Source: Diplosphaera chodatii
Lineage: Eukaryota > Chlorophyta > Trebouxiophyceae > Prasiolales > Stichococcaceae
Reading direction: 5' to 3'
Assembly (NCBI GenBank): GCA_032358165.1
Contig: JAALGY010000052.1
Location: 2,594,435 to 2,658,434, forward strand
DNA length: 64,000 nt
Made by a program: the position numbers and the translations under genes. The notes beneath the pieces were generated by a model. The model was not told the origin of the DNA, searched no databases, and saw only the letters and a list, made by a program, of their open reading frames with translations. Shown here piece by piece: positions 12,101 to 24,600 of the stretch (the stretch's first letter is position 1; every line of letters begins with the position of its first letter).

Positions 12101-15100
12101 CGGCGGCGACGGCAGCGGCGGGCGGCAGGACATGTACCAGCTCAAGGGCATCGTGGTGCACTCCGGCACCGCCTTTGCAGGCCACTACTACTCCTACATC
12201 CAGGTGACTCATGAGCGCTTCGGATGCGACACTGATTGGGACCTGTGTGGCGCAAGTGCGGTGGTTTTTCCGGATGCATGCATCCACGCATGCTGTCACA
12301 GCCTTGTGGAACACCCACCAGCACCAGGATGAGCAGTGTTGTGCACGTAAGGTACCGCCAAGCAGTGCGACTGCAACCCCGAATGCCAAATGCCAGTGCT
12401 GCCAACAGGAGCGGCAGCCGGACGAGCAGGGGCGCGACGCGGGCGGCGGCCGCTGGTACTGCTTTGACGACAACGCGGTGGAGCCGTGGGACATCGCCGA
12501 CCTGGAGAAGGACTGCTTCGGCGGCAGGTACACGCCCGCCGACACCTTCCCCGGCATGCAGCAAAAGGTGGGAACTTCTAGCGCCGAGCGTTTGTGCGTG
12601 TGGCGCAGCCATCCCCTGCTGACACACTAGCTCATGCTGAGTGACGTGTACCGACTTTGCAAAGGTGGTACTTACGGATGGTTACTGTGGTCCAGTGGTG
12701 GTTCCCTGTCAAGCGGCAGGCCAGCTGTACAGCGACAGGAGTGACACCCCTGCATCAGGCAGTGAACAGACCAAATACGGCAGCTGGCTGAGCTGCCTTC
12801 CTCTGCCAAGCAGTACTGTGCAGGATGTCAGTATGGCGCAGGGCCTGATGCAGTTCTGCTGCACCTGTGACGGCTGCAGGAGTACGACCGGCCAAACTCC
12901 GCGTACATGCTGTTCTACGAGCGGCTGGGCGGCGCGCCGCCCCTGGCAGAGGAAACGCCCCCAGCGCAGCAGCTCCCGGCGGCCGCAGACGCCGCTGCCG
13001 GGCCGCCTGCAACGGCCGCGGAGCCTGCCGACACCGACATGGCCGTGTCGCCCGCAGTCGGCCTGCAGGGCGTGGCAGACTCCGCCGCCGGCAGCCCGCA
13101 GCCCATGGCAGCAGATGCGGGCACTCCCGCAGTGGTCGGCAGCGCCGCAGCGGGGCCAGCGCAGACCGCAGGCGCGGCAGCTGATGCTGCGCCGCTGGAT
13201 GCAGGAAGCAGTGGCCAGCGGCCCTACAACATGCCCGCCTCCGTGTTCCAGTCCGTCATGAAGGACAACCTGCAGGTGCTGCAGGAGAAGCACACGCTGA
13301 CGAAGCCGTACTTCAGGTGCGCAAGCAGCAGTGTCGTGTATTGTGTTCGCAGTCTAATCTATAGGAGCGCCCACTTTGCTGTTCCTGCTGCTTCTGCAAC
13401 CAACCGTGGTATATTGCTTAGTAGCTGCCACCTGCAGGCGGGATGTCTTGTGCATCAGCTGCACCCGCGCGAACAGCAGGTCATTCCCGAAGCTCCTTGC
13501 CCTCCATTTTCGACCCCTGAAACCAAGTGCAGGTTTATGCGGCAGCTGGTGGAGGCGCGCAGCCGGGCGGGCAGCTCCAAGATGCGGCGCACGACCGCGT
13601 CGCCCCACCCCGCAGCGGCCGGGGCCGCCGCCCACCCCGCAGCGGAGCAGCCGGCGCCCTCCCGCCGCGGCGAGGACTTTGACGCTGCCGCGATCGAGGC
13701 GATGGACGCCGCCACCTCCTTCCTATTCTCGATCTATGTGCACGCGCACTCCAGCCTGCGCGATGATGCTCAGGAGTGGGCCGCGGCGCTGACGGCGCTC
13801 ATGGATGCGTCGCGACCAACCGCCGCTGCGTTCCTGGCCGGCTTCGTCAGTAAGGTGTGATGAAGAGAGGAGCTGGCAGCCCCTGCCCAATCGTGGCAGC
13901 TGCGACAGCAACCAGCTACTTTCACCGTCAGGCACACCCCCCTCAAACTGAGCAACTGGAACTGCACATGGGTTCAAGGCATAGAGTCTAAGATGTGTCG
14001 CGCTATGGATGCAGATGCCTGGAGGCGCGCTGTACTATGAGAGCGTGCCAGGCGATGTGCGGGAGTTTGTGACGCGGCTGCTGCTGCACGCGCTGCCCTT
14101 TGCGACCGACACCAGCCAGGATGCCGAGGTGCCTTTCAGCTGCTGTTGGCTAATTCCACACGCCAGCACGAGTTTGAGGAAGACGCTTTTCTAGCACGAC
14201 GTCTCGGAGCTCGCTCAGTACTGCTGCCCAGGCTCCTAGACACCCTGCAGGCAGCAGCATTCAGCTACCCACGCCTTCTTGGGAGATAGCGGGTTGGCCC
14301 ATTCAACAATGAGCGGATGGCCCCGTTCTTCAATGCCCAGCCCATCAGCACGGTGCATTGCATGTCAACAGGACCGCACGCGGGGCGAGGCGGCGGCGGA
14401 GCAGCTGGCGCGGGAGCTGGCGCGCATGTTCGTGCGGCCGGGCGCGGCGGACGGCGGGCCGCAGGTCGCCATGCTGCCCGTCCTGGACACCCTGGAGCAC
14501 CTCGCAAAGTGAGCAGCCCTGCAGCGTGCTGCAACCCGGTCAAGTCGTAGTCGTGTGTGCGCGTCAGGTGAACGAGCAGCTAGTGCAGGTGTGCAAGCAC
14601 CATGGGCGCCAGGCAGGCGGTTTGCTGGCTGCTTTCACCTCACCAATGTTTACCTCTGGCTGTGGTCCACCCGGTTTTGGGAGAGGTTGTTGCCAGCAGG
14701 GCCCTGCCAATACCTGCGGCTGGGTCGACCTCACTTGCAGCAGCGCATGGCACGCGGCTGCGCCGCCTCTGCAGCGTTCAGTACGCTGACCCGCCAAACC
14801 ATCTGTCAATATACACCTCACTTACATTCTCAATGCCATCCCGCCCACCCTGCAGCGCCAGCGCGGCCGCGCGGCGGGCGATGCTGGAGGAGCGGCTGGC
14901 GCCGTGCCTGGCGGGGTACCTGGACGGGCGGGACGGCGGGCGGGGGCGCGCCCACAACCCCGCGCTGCTGCAGATGGCGCGCCTGCTGTCGCCGCTGCTG
15001 CGCAGGTGCGGGGTTTGAGGGTTCAGGGTCCGCAGAGCTGCCGGCCGCCGGCGCCGGCAGCTCTGCCGATGTGTGTCTTGGAAGCAGCAACCCAACTGGC

Positions 15101-17035
15101 GACGGTTCACAGCATGCCAGCATCTCTGGCCGGCGCAGTCGTCGCATCCCAGGCCCGCGCGGTCCGACGCGGTCCCCAAGCTGGGGCGAGTCCATGCCAC
15201 ACCATGTGCTGCTGTGCACTTGCAGCTCGGACCGGGCGCTGGGCGAGGCCGGCAGCCCGCCCAACCCGCTGGCGCTGGACCGGGGCCTGGGCGCGCCGCC
15301 GCCGGTGCCCGCGGCAGCGTGGGGCCCGCTGCCGGCGGCGGCCTGGGCGGACGTCCACCGCGCCGTCACCACGCCCGAGGCGCTGGCCGCCCCGGCAACC
15401 GTCTGTGAGTTCCAAAAACCCTTTCTGAAATCGAGCCGCGACACCCCGAACGTCAGTGGCGGGGCGACCGGCACTCTGCTGTCGCTGAGCTGCTTTTCAC
15501 CCGGCAGGGCGTCTGCGAGGCCGCCACACCCAGGCCTGCCCGGCTGCCGACCACCACGCAGGGGCAGTGCGCCGGGTGCGCCCAAGCAAAGCAGCACGGA
15601 CGCCGGGCTGCTGCGAACACGAGTATTCACACGAGCGGCTTCCGAAATTGCGTCACGGTGCCTGCCTGCAGCGCTGGCCGCCTTCCTGAGCTGGGAGGAC
15701 GAGCAGGCGTCGGCCAGGCTGCTGCCGGAGGTGCTGTGGCGGCTGGGCACCGTGGCCTTCGACCGGCTGCCCCTGGTCGCGGTGAGCCGCCGGGCGCTGG
15801 CAGCAGACACGCTGCATTTGTCCGCACCGTCGTCACAGCCCCTGCGCGGCCAGCTGCACCTTCCTGACCCAGTTTATGAGGGCCGGCGCCCCGCTGCCTG
15901 TGCACAACACACCGCGGCTGCACCGGCGCCATCATCACCGCCTGTTCTGACTCGCATTCACTCTGTGGCTGGCTGCAGCAATACGCGGACAGGGTGCTGT
16001 ACCTGGAGGACAGCCACTGCCACAGTCGCCTGCGCGCGGCCCTGGACCCCTCCACAATACGGTGATCCAGATGCTCCAGCTCCAGGGTTTTGACGCCCGA
16101 TGCTTGCTGCTGGGAGCACAAAAGACAACATCCAGCCAGCAGACACGGAATGTATCCCGCTGGGCGACGAGCGCGCCACCGTGGCTGCCCGGCTCATCAG
16201 GCCCCTGGCCTCCTGCTCCGGTCCGTGCATGGTTGTTCACTTAGGTTTCGGAGTCACCGCTGACATGTGGCTGCTCCCCGCGCAGCACGCGGCAGGACAC
16301 CAAGGGGCTGATCGAGGTGGCGCTGTCCGGCGCGCCGCTGGAGATCATCCCCCTGCTGCAGCTGGTGTGCCGCATCGCCGGCCGCAGCGCCGCCGCCGCC
16401 CAGCAGGTGCGCTCTCTCAATGGTGCAAGTATAACGGCGCAGGGCTATCACAGCTCTCGCAGCACACACTTCAGTGCAGCAGAATCAATCACCGGAAGAA
16501 GCATGCGCACCACAGCGACTGGGTCTGCTGCCGGCAGCTGGTGTGCTGCAGTTGCAATGGCAGAGCCGCTGCTCGGCAGCGGCTAGCAGCGCAGGCCGCC
16601 AGCCAGAGAGCTGAAGTGTGTGCTTGCTGCATGTGCAGCGTGTCGGGCCCAACAGTACATCTCAATTGGGCTGAACTTCGTCCGTCATTGCATTGCAGAT
16701 TGCAGAGCACATTGCAGCGCAGCCGCATCTGGCGGGTGAGTGGCGCAGAGCCACGGCTGCGCTGCAGCAGCTGACAGCTGCTCCAGGTGACCGGAGAACA
16801 GCAGCCGCTGCACCCACTGCTGCTGCAACTCCCTGCTGCTGTTGCTGTACAGAGGATGGCAGCCCTGACTGCAAGTCACACAGTCTGCCGGCCGTAGTCT
16901 TGCTCTCCTGGCTGATACCTCACGTTCAAGCCCTGTCATGCTGCAGGTGCCACGCAGGTCATTGCCGACCTGGCCGCCAGTTGCGCCGCGCTTGCGCCGC
17001 CTGAACCGCAGGCGCCGCCCTCGCCAGACGCCTGA
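192..17035 (+). CDS. Giant ubiquitin carboxyl-terminal hydrolase, USP9X/USP34 class (multi-exon)
   Basis: Predicted cysteine protease that removes ubiquitin from proteins. Exon 1 (192-284) and exon 2 (531-656) are in phase. A long helical N-terminal part follows, including blocks at 1630-1780 and 2030-2205 that resemble the armadillo-like region of USP9X/USP34. A ubiquitin-like domain lies at about 5642-5786 and 6012-6131, and the catalytic domain at 10023-12930. The C-terminal helical part (13250-13316, 13533-13854, 14015-14128 and later exons) resembles the segment after the catalytic domain in USP9X. The reading frame ends at TGA 17033-17035, and a TGTAA poly(A)-like signal lies at 17056. 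Exons are about 50-440 bp. I verified phase through exons 10491-10631, 10842-10922, 11077-11244, 11706-11900, 12060-12203, 12409-12567, 12880-13316 and 13533-13854. The family is secure. The exact exon set between 2300 and 10000 and after 14200 is not, and a split into two genes is unlikely but not excluded. Confidence 0.85.
10023..12930 (+). other. USP catalytic domain of the giant ubiquitin protease
   Basis: The Cys box (GGATCYMNSVFQQL) is encoded at about 10055-10096, with the nucleophile Cys codon at 10067-10069. The QDAYEFF motif is near 10600. The KRFEFDYETMNRWKI block lies in exon 11706-11900. The His box (HSGTAFAGHYYSY) is at about 12159-12200, with the catalytic His codon at 12183-12185, and the FDDN/W segment lies in exon 12409-12567. 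The domain closes with the AYMLFYER motif at about 12908-12931. All three catalytic boxes are intact, so an active protease is expected. The two zinc-ribbon CxxC pairs of related USPs are each reduced to CxxV (CKSV, CEDV). An Ala-rich low-complexity insert (about 12950-13215) follows the domain. Confidence 0.88.
11194..11353 (+). repeat. Duplicated exon end inside a USP intron (pseudo-exon)
   Basis: Bases 11194-11250 (the last 51 bases of exon 11077-11244 plus its splice donor) recur without visible mismatch at 11297-11353, an offset of 103 bp. The second copy carries the same GTGGGG donor and an AG just upstream, so it looks like an exon but lies inside the intron 11245-11705. Using it in place of the genuine exon end would repeat or alter part of the finger region. 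Confidence 0.85.
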
Positions 17036-17522
17036 CCCTGCGCAACAGCGCTGTCTGTAAAACCAGACGCGGCTGCGGAACCATGCGCCGGGTTGGCTCA
17101 CGGCAATGACACCCCTTGAGCAGTGTCTTCAATAGGGTCGACACGACAATTCATGGACGGCACAGCGTGCTCTGGCACATGCAAGATTGAACCGAACAAG
17201 GGCTCAGATAGTTGGTTGTAGCATGGCTGGGGTGCAGGCCGCTAGCTTCGTGCCGCCCGCTCAGTTGTACTTTGTTTCCATTGCTTCAGGCAATCGTGTG
17301 TGTACATTTAGAAAACCCTGCTGACATGTCCCGGACGGATTATTTTGATGCCTGGTTGGTCAGGGCATGTAGTGCAGTGCTGTGCAGCCAGCAACCTCAA
17401 ACTCCGCCGCATTGCCGCCATTGTCTCATGCACCCTCCGTCCTCGAAGCTCCAATCTGCAGTTGACCTCCTCGACGGCTGCGTGCGGTCTACGATGTACA
17501 AGTCACCTGCCACCGGGACAAT
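17036..17522. other. Intergenic region between USP and HINT genes
   Basis: Tail-to-head spacer of about 490 bp. It holds the 3' end of the USP transcript, including TGTAA at 17056-17060, and presumably the promoter of the HINT gene. I see no coding exon or RNA gene in it. Confidence 0.5.
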
Positions 17523-20500
17523 ATGTGGCGGACACCACCCATGAGAATGAAGAGTCATCTCACCGTCTGCCTGATAGGCAGCCTGCTGGCGTCTGCGGGT
17601 CTGGTGCCGATCGCTTTGGCAGCTTCAGGTGACGAACTGTTGCTAAACATACCCACTTGCGACGACTGGCCAGCACAGCAACGTACTGCTCCCCAAGTCG
17701 CAGACTTTGACTGCTTCGTTGTCGATGCAAGCTTCCTGTTCAGCCTGACCACAGGCAGCTGCAGGGCATGGCCATGAGCTGTTGCCATACGAGGTTCGTC
17801 CAAGACTTTCTCGGACCGTCCCACGCACAGGCACGCACCGAAAGCTGGCAGGAGCAGCGGCTGCCGGTGCGTCTGGCGCAAGCGGCGGCGGCGGCGGGAG
17901 TGTCTCATCGACATCAGTCGCAGTTGGCGGCGGCGGCGGCGGTGCTGCATCCAGTGGTGCAGCATCCGGAGGTTCCGATGGCTTCGACGGTTCCTCGGCA
18001 GCGTCGACCGTTGCTGGTGCGCTGGGGTGATCCGAATCAAGTGTGGTGTCGTTCACCTGCCAGCACTATCCAGCAACTTCACCTCCACATGCAGCCGCCC
18101 TGAATCAGCAACCAGGGCTACATGAGTGCACCCTGGCCTTGCTGCTGAGGTCTCGGTTGGACTCCCATGCATGCTACTATTTAGGGCACCCTGGTCTTGC
18201 TAAGGATGCAGCATGTGTGGATGCAGGACAGGCGTGCAGTGGCATGATGCAGGGATGTGATCGGTATATCGGATGTGCTGTTGTCCACCTGTACATCTGC
18301 AGCTCTGCCGTATTACTTGCTGTGGTGTCGATGAAGCAAACATACATGTGCATGCTGCGCCGGTGCAGTGACAGGCGGCTCCAGTGCCAGCAGCGGCGCT
18401 GCTTCGTCCGGTGGATCCGATGACTCTTCATCTGCTTCGACTGCCGCCGGTGAGACAAACTCGAGCCACATGCATGCAGTGCAGCATACAATTGTTCGCT
18501 GATGTGTAATGCAATGCGCTGCGCACACTTACAGGTAGTAGTGCAGTAGGTCGCACATGTTTCAATGACGCGCCGCACCAGCTCACAATGCGCAAACGAC
18601 ACAGACTGGTGCATATGCACTGGTGCAGCTGGCGGTGGCGCCGGCGGTAGCGCTGCCTCGGGGGCGGCTGGCAGCTCTGGCGGCGGCTGCAACACAGTCA
18701 CCAGCACATCTGCAGCAGGTGTTTGAGTCAACGTTATTGTCTCCTGTATGTATGCAATTAGAACACATGTACGGCTTACTGGTGCAATGTGCGTTGTGCA
18801 TGTGAAGTGAAAGGGTAGGCACACATACAGGCATCAGAGTGCAACCCTACCGCATGTTTGACGTCGGTTGTCTGCAGGCAGGGACAGCGGTGGGATGCTA
18901 TGTGCAGTGCTTCCATCAGAATCAAAACCTTGCCCTGCCTGGAACATGCAGGTGGCGCCGCAGCTGGCGGCGCCGCTGCAGGCTGCGTTCTCGTCCCGGC
19001 GAAGCTCGTGCCTGTGCCTGTGCCGGTCCCTGTACCCGCGCCCGCGCCCACGCCTGCACCGACGCCGGCGCCCACGCCGGCGCCTACTCCTGCACCCACA
19101 GGTGCGCGCCCTTTGCGCCAGCATGGTGTGCGGTACAGTGTGTGCCGGCTGCTCCTGGGTATGGGGGCATTCTAGGGTGGGCAAAGCAACTGGCCATGGA
19201 TCGCAGCGGGCAAATGCCCTCCACACATACATATTGTGTACGTATGCACGTTGATGTTGATTGTCTTGACATCCTGTTCGGCAGTCATGTGGGATCAACT
19301 TTGCGTTCAGCAGGACTGGAAACAGCTGTATGCATGCAAAGTGTTCCTGACACCGCCCTGGGGAGTGAAGCGGGAAGTGCGCTGCTGAGCAGTGCGTCGC
19401 CTGCGTGCAGGCTTCCCCTGCTTCCACGGCGACAGCCTGCTGGCGCTGCGGCACCCTGCGTCCGGCGCCGCCGTGCCGCACCGCATCGCCGACGCCGCTC
19501 CTGGCGACCACATCCTGGTGTGCATCTGCCGCACCGTGACATGCTGCCCCAGTGTGCTGCATCATCGTGCCTGCTGGTGCTTCACAAACAGCATACAGAA
19601 CTCCAAGGACGCACATCTGTGTGGCAATTACCCAGCATAGATGTCCTTGTCCTGCGTCGGTTGCCGGGAGTGAAGCGGCAAGAGCTATTCGAACTTCCTG
19701 CTTCGTCCCTGCTTCGTGCAGGCTGTTTCCGACGACGGCACACTGACCTGGTCCCCGATCACAGTCATGAAGTCCTTCAGGCCAGACCTGCAGGCTGCGT
19801 CATACCTCCGCATGACGACAGCTGCTGGCCGGGTGACAACAGTGCAACCTCCTGCTGGGCAGAAGTCCCATGGCATCTGTCATGCCACGCACACATGTAG
19901 AGCTGGACAACTGCGCCTCATCATTCTCGCACCTGCCGAAAAGAGGCCGCAGCGCCAAAGCTTGCACTGGGCGCCTGCTGTCTGCAGGTGCTGACAGTGA
20001 CGCCCAACCACATCATGTACCGCGCAGCAGGCGCCGCCAACAGCACCGCCAGCAGCTTTGCCGCACGGCAGGCCACTGCTGCCGGTGGCCTGCAGGTGCG
20101 CTTTCTGGTCCTCATGGCATCCGTTCTGCAGTGAAGCAGAGATCCACACCTTACTGCATGATAGCTCAGCAGTATTCATGGCATGCTGGAGGAATGGCAT
20201 GGGGTCCACGCATGCGCCGCCAGTTCTGACTGCCGTGCGGTTCGTGCATTCGGTACACTTGGTGCGCGGTGCGTGATGTTGCTCTGCCGCTCTGGTGCCA
20301 GGTGGGCGACCACCTGTACATCCAGCTGCCGGGCGCAACCGCAATTGTGACGAGCGCCATCATCTCCATCCAGCCGCTTGTGCTGCCCACAGCCTTCAAC
20401 GCTCACACTGTGCAAGGTGCGCATGCACAGGTGGCTGCCAGTCTGTCTTTGCCTGTGTATAGCTACTTGTCATACAGCGATGTCGTCATCAGCAAGCCAG

Positions 20501-21155
20501 CCTTCTTGCTGCTGCCGGCACAGCCTGATTGGGGTCCTCCTGCACAACTCCCACCGCAGGAAACGCCGTGGTGGATGGCGTGGTGGCCTCCAACTTCGGC
20601 ACCGACGCCCACCTGCCGGTGGCGGACACCTTGCCGTCAAGCACGCCGCCGGCGCCAAGATGCGGCTGGCGTACCGCGCCGCGCCCTGGCTGCTGCGCCT
20701 GCTGCACACCTGGCGCCTGCTGACGCCGCTGCACGACGGCATCAGCGCCTTTGGCAAGCAGGTGCATAGCTGCAGTGCTAGCAACACGCTGATGCACCGG
20801 CGTGAATCCTTCATCAGCTTGTTCTTTGCTCATCTGCGCACTGCATATTGCAGCAGAAAGATGCATGTTGCACTGATACAGTTGATCTGATGCAAGGACG
20901 CTGATGAAAACCAACCTGGCACATATGCAGGCCACCATCATGGCACAAAGCAAGTCCTTCACGCCCCGTATGGTTGGCCACCTTGCCAACTTCCTCTTCA
21001 ATCGCGTACCGGCCGCCGTGGAGTTTGCGCTTGTCAGGGGCGAACCATCGTCCAGTCTGCCATACACACCAAGCGTGGCAGGCAGCGCAGGCAGCTGCGC
21101 AGCACCAAGCCGCAAGGCAACAGTAACAATGCTGACATCAAGCATTGCAAGCTGA
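17523..21155 (+). CDS. Secreted-type protein with Hedgehog-like HINT (autoprocessing) domain
   Basis: Eleven exons: 17523-17628, 17765-18016, 18375-18449, 18629-18718, 18952-19101, 19411-19517, 19722-19832, 19988-20095, 20302-20416, 20560-20761, 20931-21155. Residues 1-34 form a hydrophobic signal peptide; a second in-frame ATG at 17541 is an alternative start. Residues of about 60-224 are Gly/Ser/Ala-rich linker ending in VP/AP/TPAP repeats. The HINT domain follows: nucleophile Cys about 228 (GFPCFHGDSLL), a TxxH motif with His about 305 (VTPNHIMY), a VGDHLYI turn, and a Hedgehog-like NAVVDGVVAS end. HINT domains self-cleave at the Gly/Cys-proximal bond and transfer the N-terminal part to a nucleophile. 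No Hedgehog signalling domain is present. The exons total 1541 nt, one short of a full frame: exon 20560-20761 needs one extra base near 20627-20635 to join the last exon in phase. Without it translation stops at 20721-20723. Confidence 0.75.
20560..20761 (+). other. Exon with apparent single-base frameshift (HINT gene)
   Basis: The frame coding the end of the HINT domain (VVDGVVASNFGT...) runs to about 20630. A second frame, shifted by one missing base, encodes a plausible continuation (LAVKHAAGAKMRLAY...) up to the donor at 20762. Only the second frame matches the phase-0 acceptor at 20931. Either a base is missing in the assembly, the allele is mutated, or the protein ends early at TGA 20721-20723. 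Confidence 0.6.
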
Positions 21156-21666
21156 ACCAAGCTGGTGGCGGTGACGGGTGTATCAATATAAGAGATGCCG
21201 CACAACGTTTGCTTGTTCATTGAGCAGAAGGCATGGACCGAGCATTGTGCAGACCTGGCATTTGTTCATCGTACACACTTGTTGGGTCCATGCACAGGGG
21301 TGATGCAAAAGGGTGACGCCGTCTGCATTGCTATCGCTGCCGAAACGTTGCATCCTTGCGAATTTGGTGATATGGTACAAATATTTCAGCCGTGTATTTG
21401 ACGCCGGTACAGTGGTCGTTGAGCGTTTCACGGCAACTATCAATACACTTCGTGTGCTATGTACAACCATCTGTGTCGCTTAGTAGCAGTGCCTGCCGAC
21501 CTATAGCTACGCTTACGGAGTTACCATGTGCAAGAACCAGGCCATACAGCCAGGCCATACCCGCGCACGCCTCGTGACCAGCAGCCTGGGGACACACCCC
21601 GCTTAAGGTGGCGACGGTGACGTGCGGCATGTGTTTGATTGAGGCAAGGTACGCCGAGCACATACA
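21156..21666. other. Convergent intergenic region (HINT / exchanger genes)
   Basis: About 510 bp between the stop codons of two converging genes. It should hold both 3' UTRs. I see no gene, repeat or RNA in it. Confidence 0.5.
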
Positions 21667-24600
21667 TCATTGCCAGCCTAGAAAGGTGTCCAGGCCCCAC
21701 ACCAGCCCCAGCGCCCCAGGGAACAGCGCCAGCGCTGCAGGACCCATCCAGGCTGGCAGCGTGGCGCGGGTGCCGCCGACGAAACCGACGAGCGCGGTCA
21801 CACCTGCAGCAGCGCAGCACATCTGTATCCGGTGGAGAGTCAGGTGAGCAGCAGCAGCGAGCGACTATCCACACTAGCGCCCAGCTGCAAGCAAGTCCGG
21901 AAGCTGCACGGCACACCCTTAGTCCCGATGCACTCGGCTGCCTCAAATCAGCTGGGAGTCAGATGTCACATCTCCTGGCTGGGCTCACCCACGATGGCGG
22001 TGACCTCGCTGCTGTACACCCAGTCCAGGTGCTGCGCCGACACCACCAGCAGGAACAGGCCCAGGCACAGCGTGTTGTTCATCGTGACCTGCATGGAAGT
22101 CATCACAGCAGTTGGTGCTGCGCAGCGCTTGCAAAGCAGTGTAGCAGGCAGACTGCGCCACAGGGTGCAGCAGATCGAGTGCGCGTGAGGCAGCCCTCTG
22201 GAAGGTGAAGCCCATGCCCACACGCTGAACCAGAACCTCACCGCGCCATAGACCTGCAGCAGCCATGCCTGCGGCTCAGTGTGACCAGATGGTCTGGTCA
22301 GCAGGCGTTGTTCTGGACCGATGCAGCCCAAGGTGCGCAAGCCGCATCAGTAGGTCACAGACAGGTCACCTGGGCGAAGGTGAGCGAGGCGTTGCGCTGC
22401 CGCTTGCGTCCCGCAAACTTGAGCGACGACAGCAGCTCGCTGGCGTTGCTGGCCAGCGGCGTCAGCACGAAGCCCACGAAGAACGCCGGCACCCCGCTGG
22501 CCTGGATTACACAGCCATCTCCTGACATGCAGATTTGGCATGCACATATGGCTGCTGTCGGCTGGCAGGTGCTGTGCAGCCTTGCCTGCTAGCAGGGGGC
22601 GGGCACAGCGCAAAGGCTTGATAGAGTGTTATAACGTACCGAGCCTGTGCCGTTATCGCTGTGCACTGCTCACCTTGGACAGCTCTGACAGCGCGTCGAC
22701 CAGGGGGTCTGAGAACGCCGCGCAGATGGCCAGGCCGCCCCCCATGCCGGCCACAGCCCGTACCAGGATCTGCCGATCAGACAGCGGCTCCGCCCCTTCC
22801 TCGACCTCCTCGTCGTCGTCACTCGCCGCTGCTGCACTGCTGCTGTCCGTGCTGCATGATAGACGACATGCATTGGGTTGCAACGGGTGGCAGTTGTGCA
22901 GGCCAGCGCCTGCATATCTACAAGCTGCGTGTTGATAGCAGTGTCGCTTCGCAGTAGACCAGACTGGAGGCTGGGCGACAGGCAGACCAACACCTGGCCA
23001 GCATGCTGCTGCTGATGCTGCCGCCGCCCGCCACATGCGTGTCCTTCTCCTGCACCCACCTGCACATGACAACCCAGCATGCTGACGGAAACCCACCATG
23101 TTTGTTGACGTGTACCCGCGGAGCGTTGAAGATCAAATGCTGCTTGCTGCCAAGCCTGTAGCCCTGGCATGCAGTGTACTACAGCCTCAGAACAGGTACA
23201 GCATGCAGGTAGCCTGTTGATTGGCAGAGTCAATCGCACCCACCTCGCAAGCGCTGCCTCGAACTCCTGCTCCGTGATGCGCTGGTCAGCGTTCGGGTCC
23301 AGCTCCTTGAGCCAGAAGCGCAGCTCCCCCTCTGCGTCCCGTAGCTGCGCTGCCGTCGCCACCTGCAGCTCCTCGAGCATTGTGCCCAGCTCGGCTGCAG
23401 GTGGAAAGATCTTCATTGCTGGGTGGTCTGCACCCTGAAGCGCTGATGGCATGAGCTCCTGTGCACTTGCTGTCACGCAAGTTGTCTGCATGGAAGAGAG
23501 TTGCGGGGCTGACCTGTGTCGACAAAGCCGTCATCATCTGTGTCAAAGCGGTCGAAGAGCGACGCCACTGCCTCGCGCTGCAGCCTGCCGTCGGCGTCCA
23601 CCAAGGCCCCCTTTGCGCTGGCTGCCTGCACACAGCGGGATAGGGTTTTGCAACACAACACCAGTAGCTGTGCTGCAGGGAGTAGACTGCCATGCATGGC
23701 ATCAGATGCTGCTGGAGGGGAGTACGCACTGCAGCGACGAATGCAATTGTTTCTTGTACCTCTGTCAGCGCTGCCGCTGCGAAGATGCGCTGCCGCTTGC
23801 GCTTGGCTGCTGCTATGCGCCTCCTCTGTAGCTTTGGCACCAGCACCTGCCACCGATGCACACAAGCGGCCCTGAGCTTTGGCGTCCCAAGTTGGCTTAT
23901 GCTGAGATGTGTGCCGCTCGGACATGTGAGCTGCAGAGATGTCCATAGGAAGGTCTGAGCAGCGCATTATGGGCGGCAGTAGCTGTGCCAGTGTGACACA
24001 GGATTCCCTCACCTGATATGCGCAGTAGGCGACCAGCGTGAGCATGCAGGCCCCGCCGCCGATGGCCGCCGCGGTCGGGTCCTCAACGTCCCCCAATACC
24101 GCCGGCACCTGCAGTCAGCTCGAAGACATGACCAAGCTGTTTACATGCCACAGGCCCTGTCATGCGCGCCCACCAGTGTCACTGCCCGGAAATGGCAGAC
24201 TGAGCCGTGTGCATGGCCGCTCCATGACAGCGCAGCTACTTGTGGCTGGCTGCAGCACTGGGTTTGCTGAGAGTTTACTAGGTGTGCGGCAAGCACACCT
24301 GCACGAACCCGTACAGCAGCACGGTGGCGACCATGATGCGGGCGCCCGGCCGCACATCCGCGTCGGTGGTCACCCCTGTAGCGACCCAGTCCCCGGTCCG
24401 CGTCAGCGTCCTGTCCACCGCCACGCCCTGCAGGACACAACATAATATAAACCCTAGCCTCTGGCGCAGCGACGGCAGAAACCCTGACAGGCAGCCGCGT
24501 CCCAGAGCACTGTAGCGGAGCACCGTCTCGTGTGCAGTCGGGCCTGCAATGCCACGCTGTTACCACTCCGCTGCCTTGCCGACCTCCTTGCCAGCGCCGG

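Noticed and set aside
11634..12557. Minus-strand 307-codon frame
   Set aside because: It is the antisense shadow of the USP catalytic exons; GC-rich coding DNA leaves antisense frames open.
14555..16093. Unspliced 512-codon frame on the plus strand
   Set aside because: It runs through introns of the USP gene and switches between coding and intronic sequence. The true exons are shorter and in several frames.
19000..19101. Tandem repeat as a mobile element or minisatellite
   Set aside because: The cct/gtg and acg-ccg-gcg units code in frame for VP and TPAP repeats of the linker exon and do not extend beyond it.
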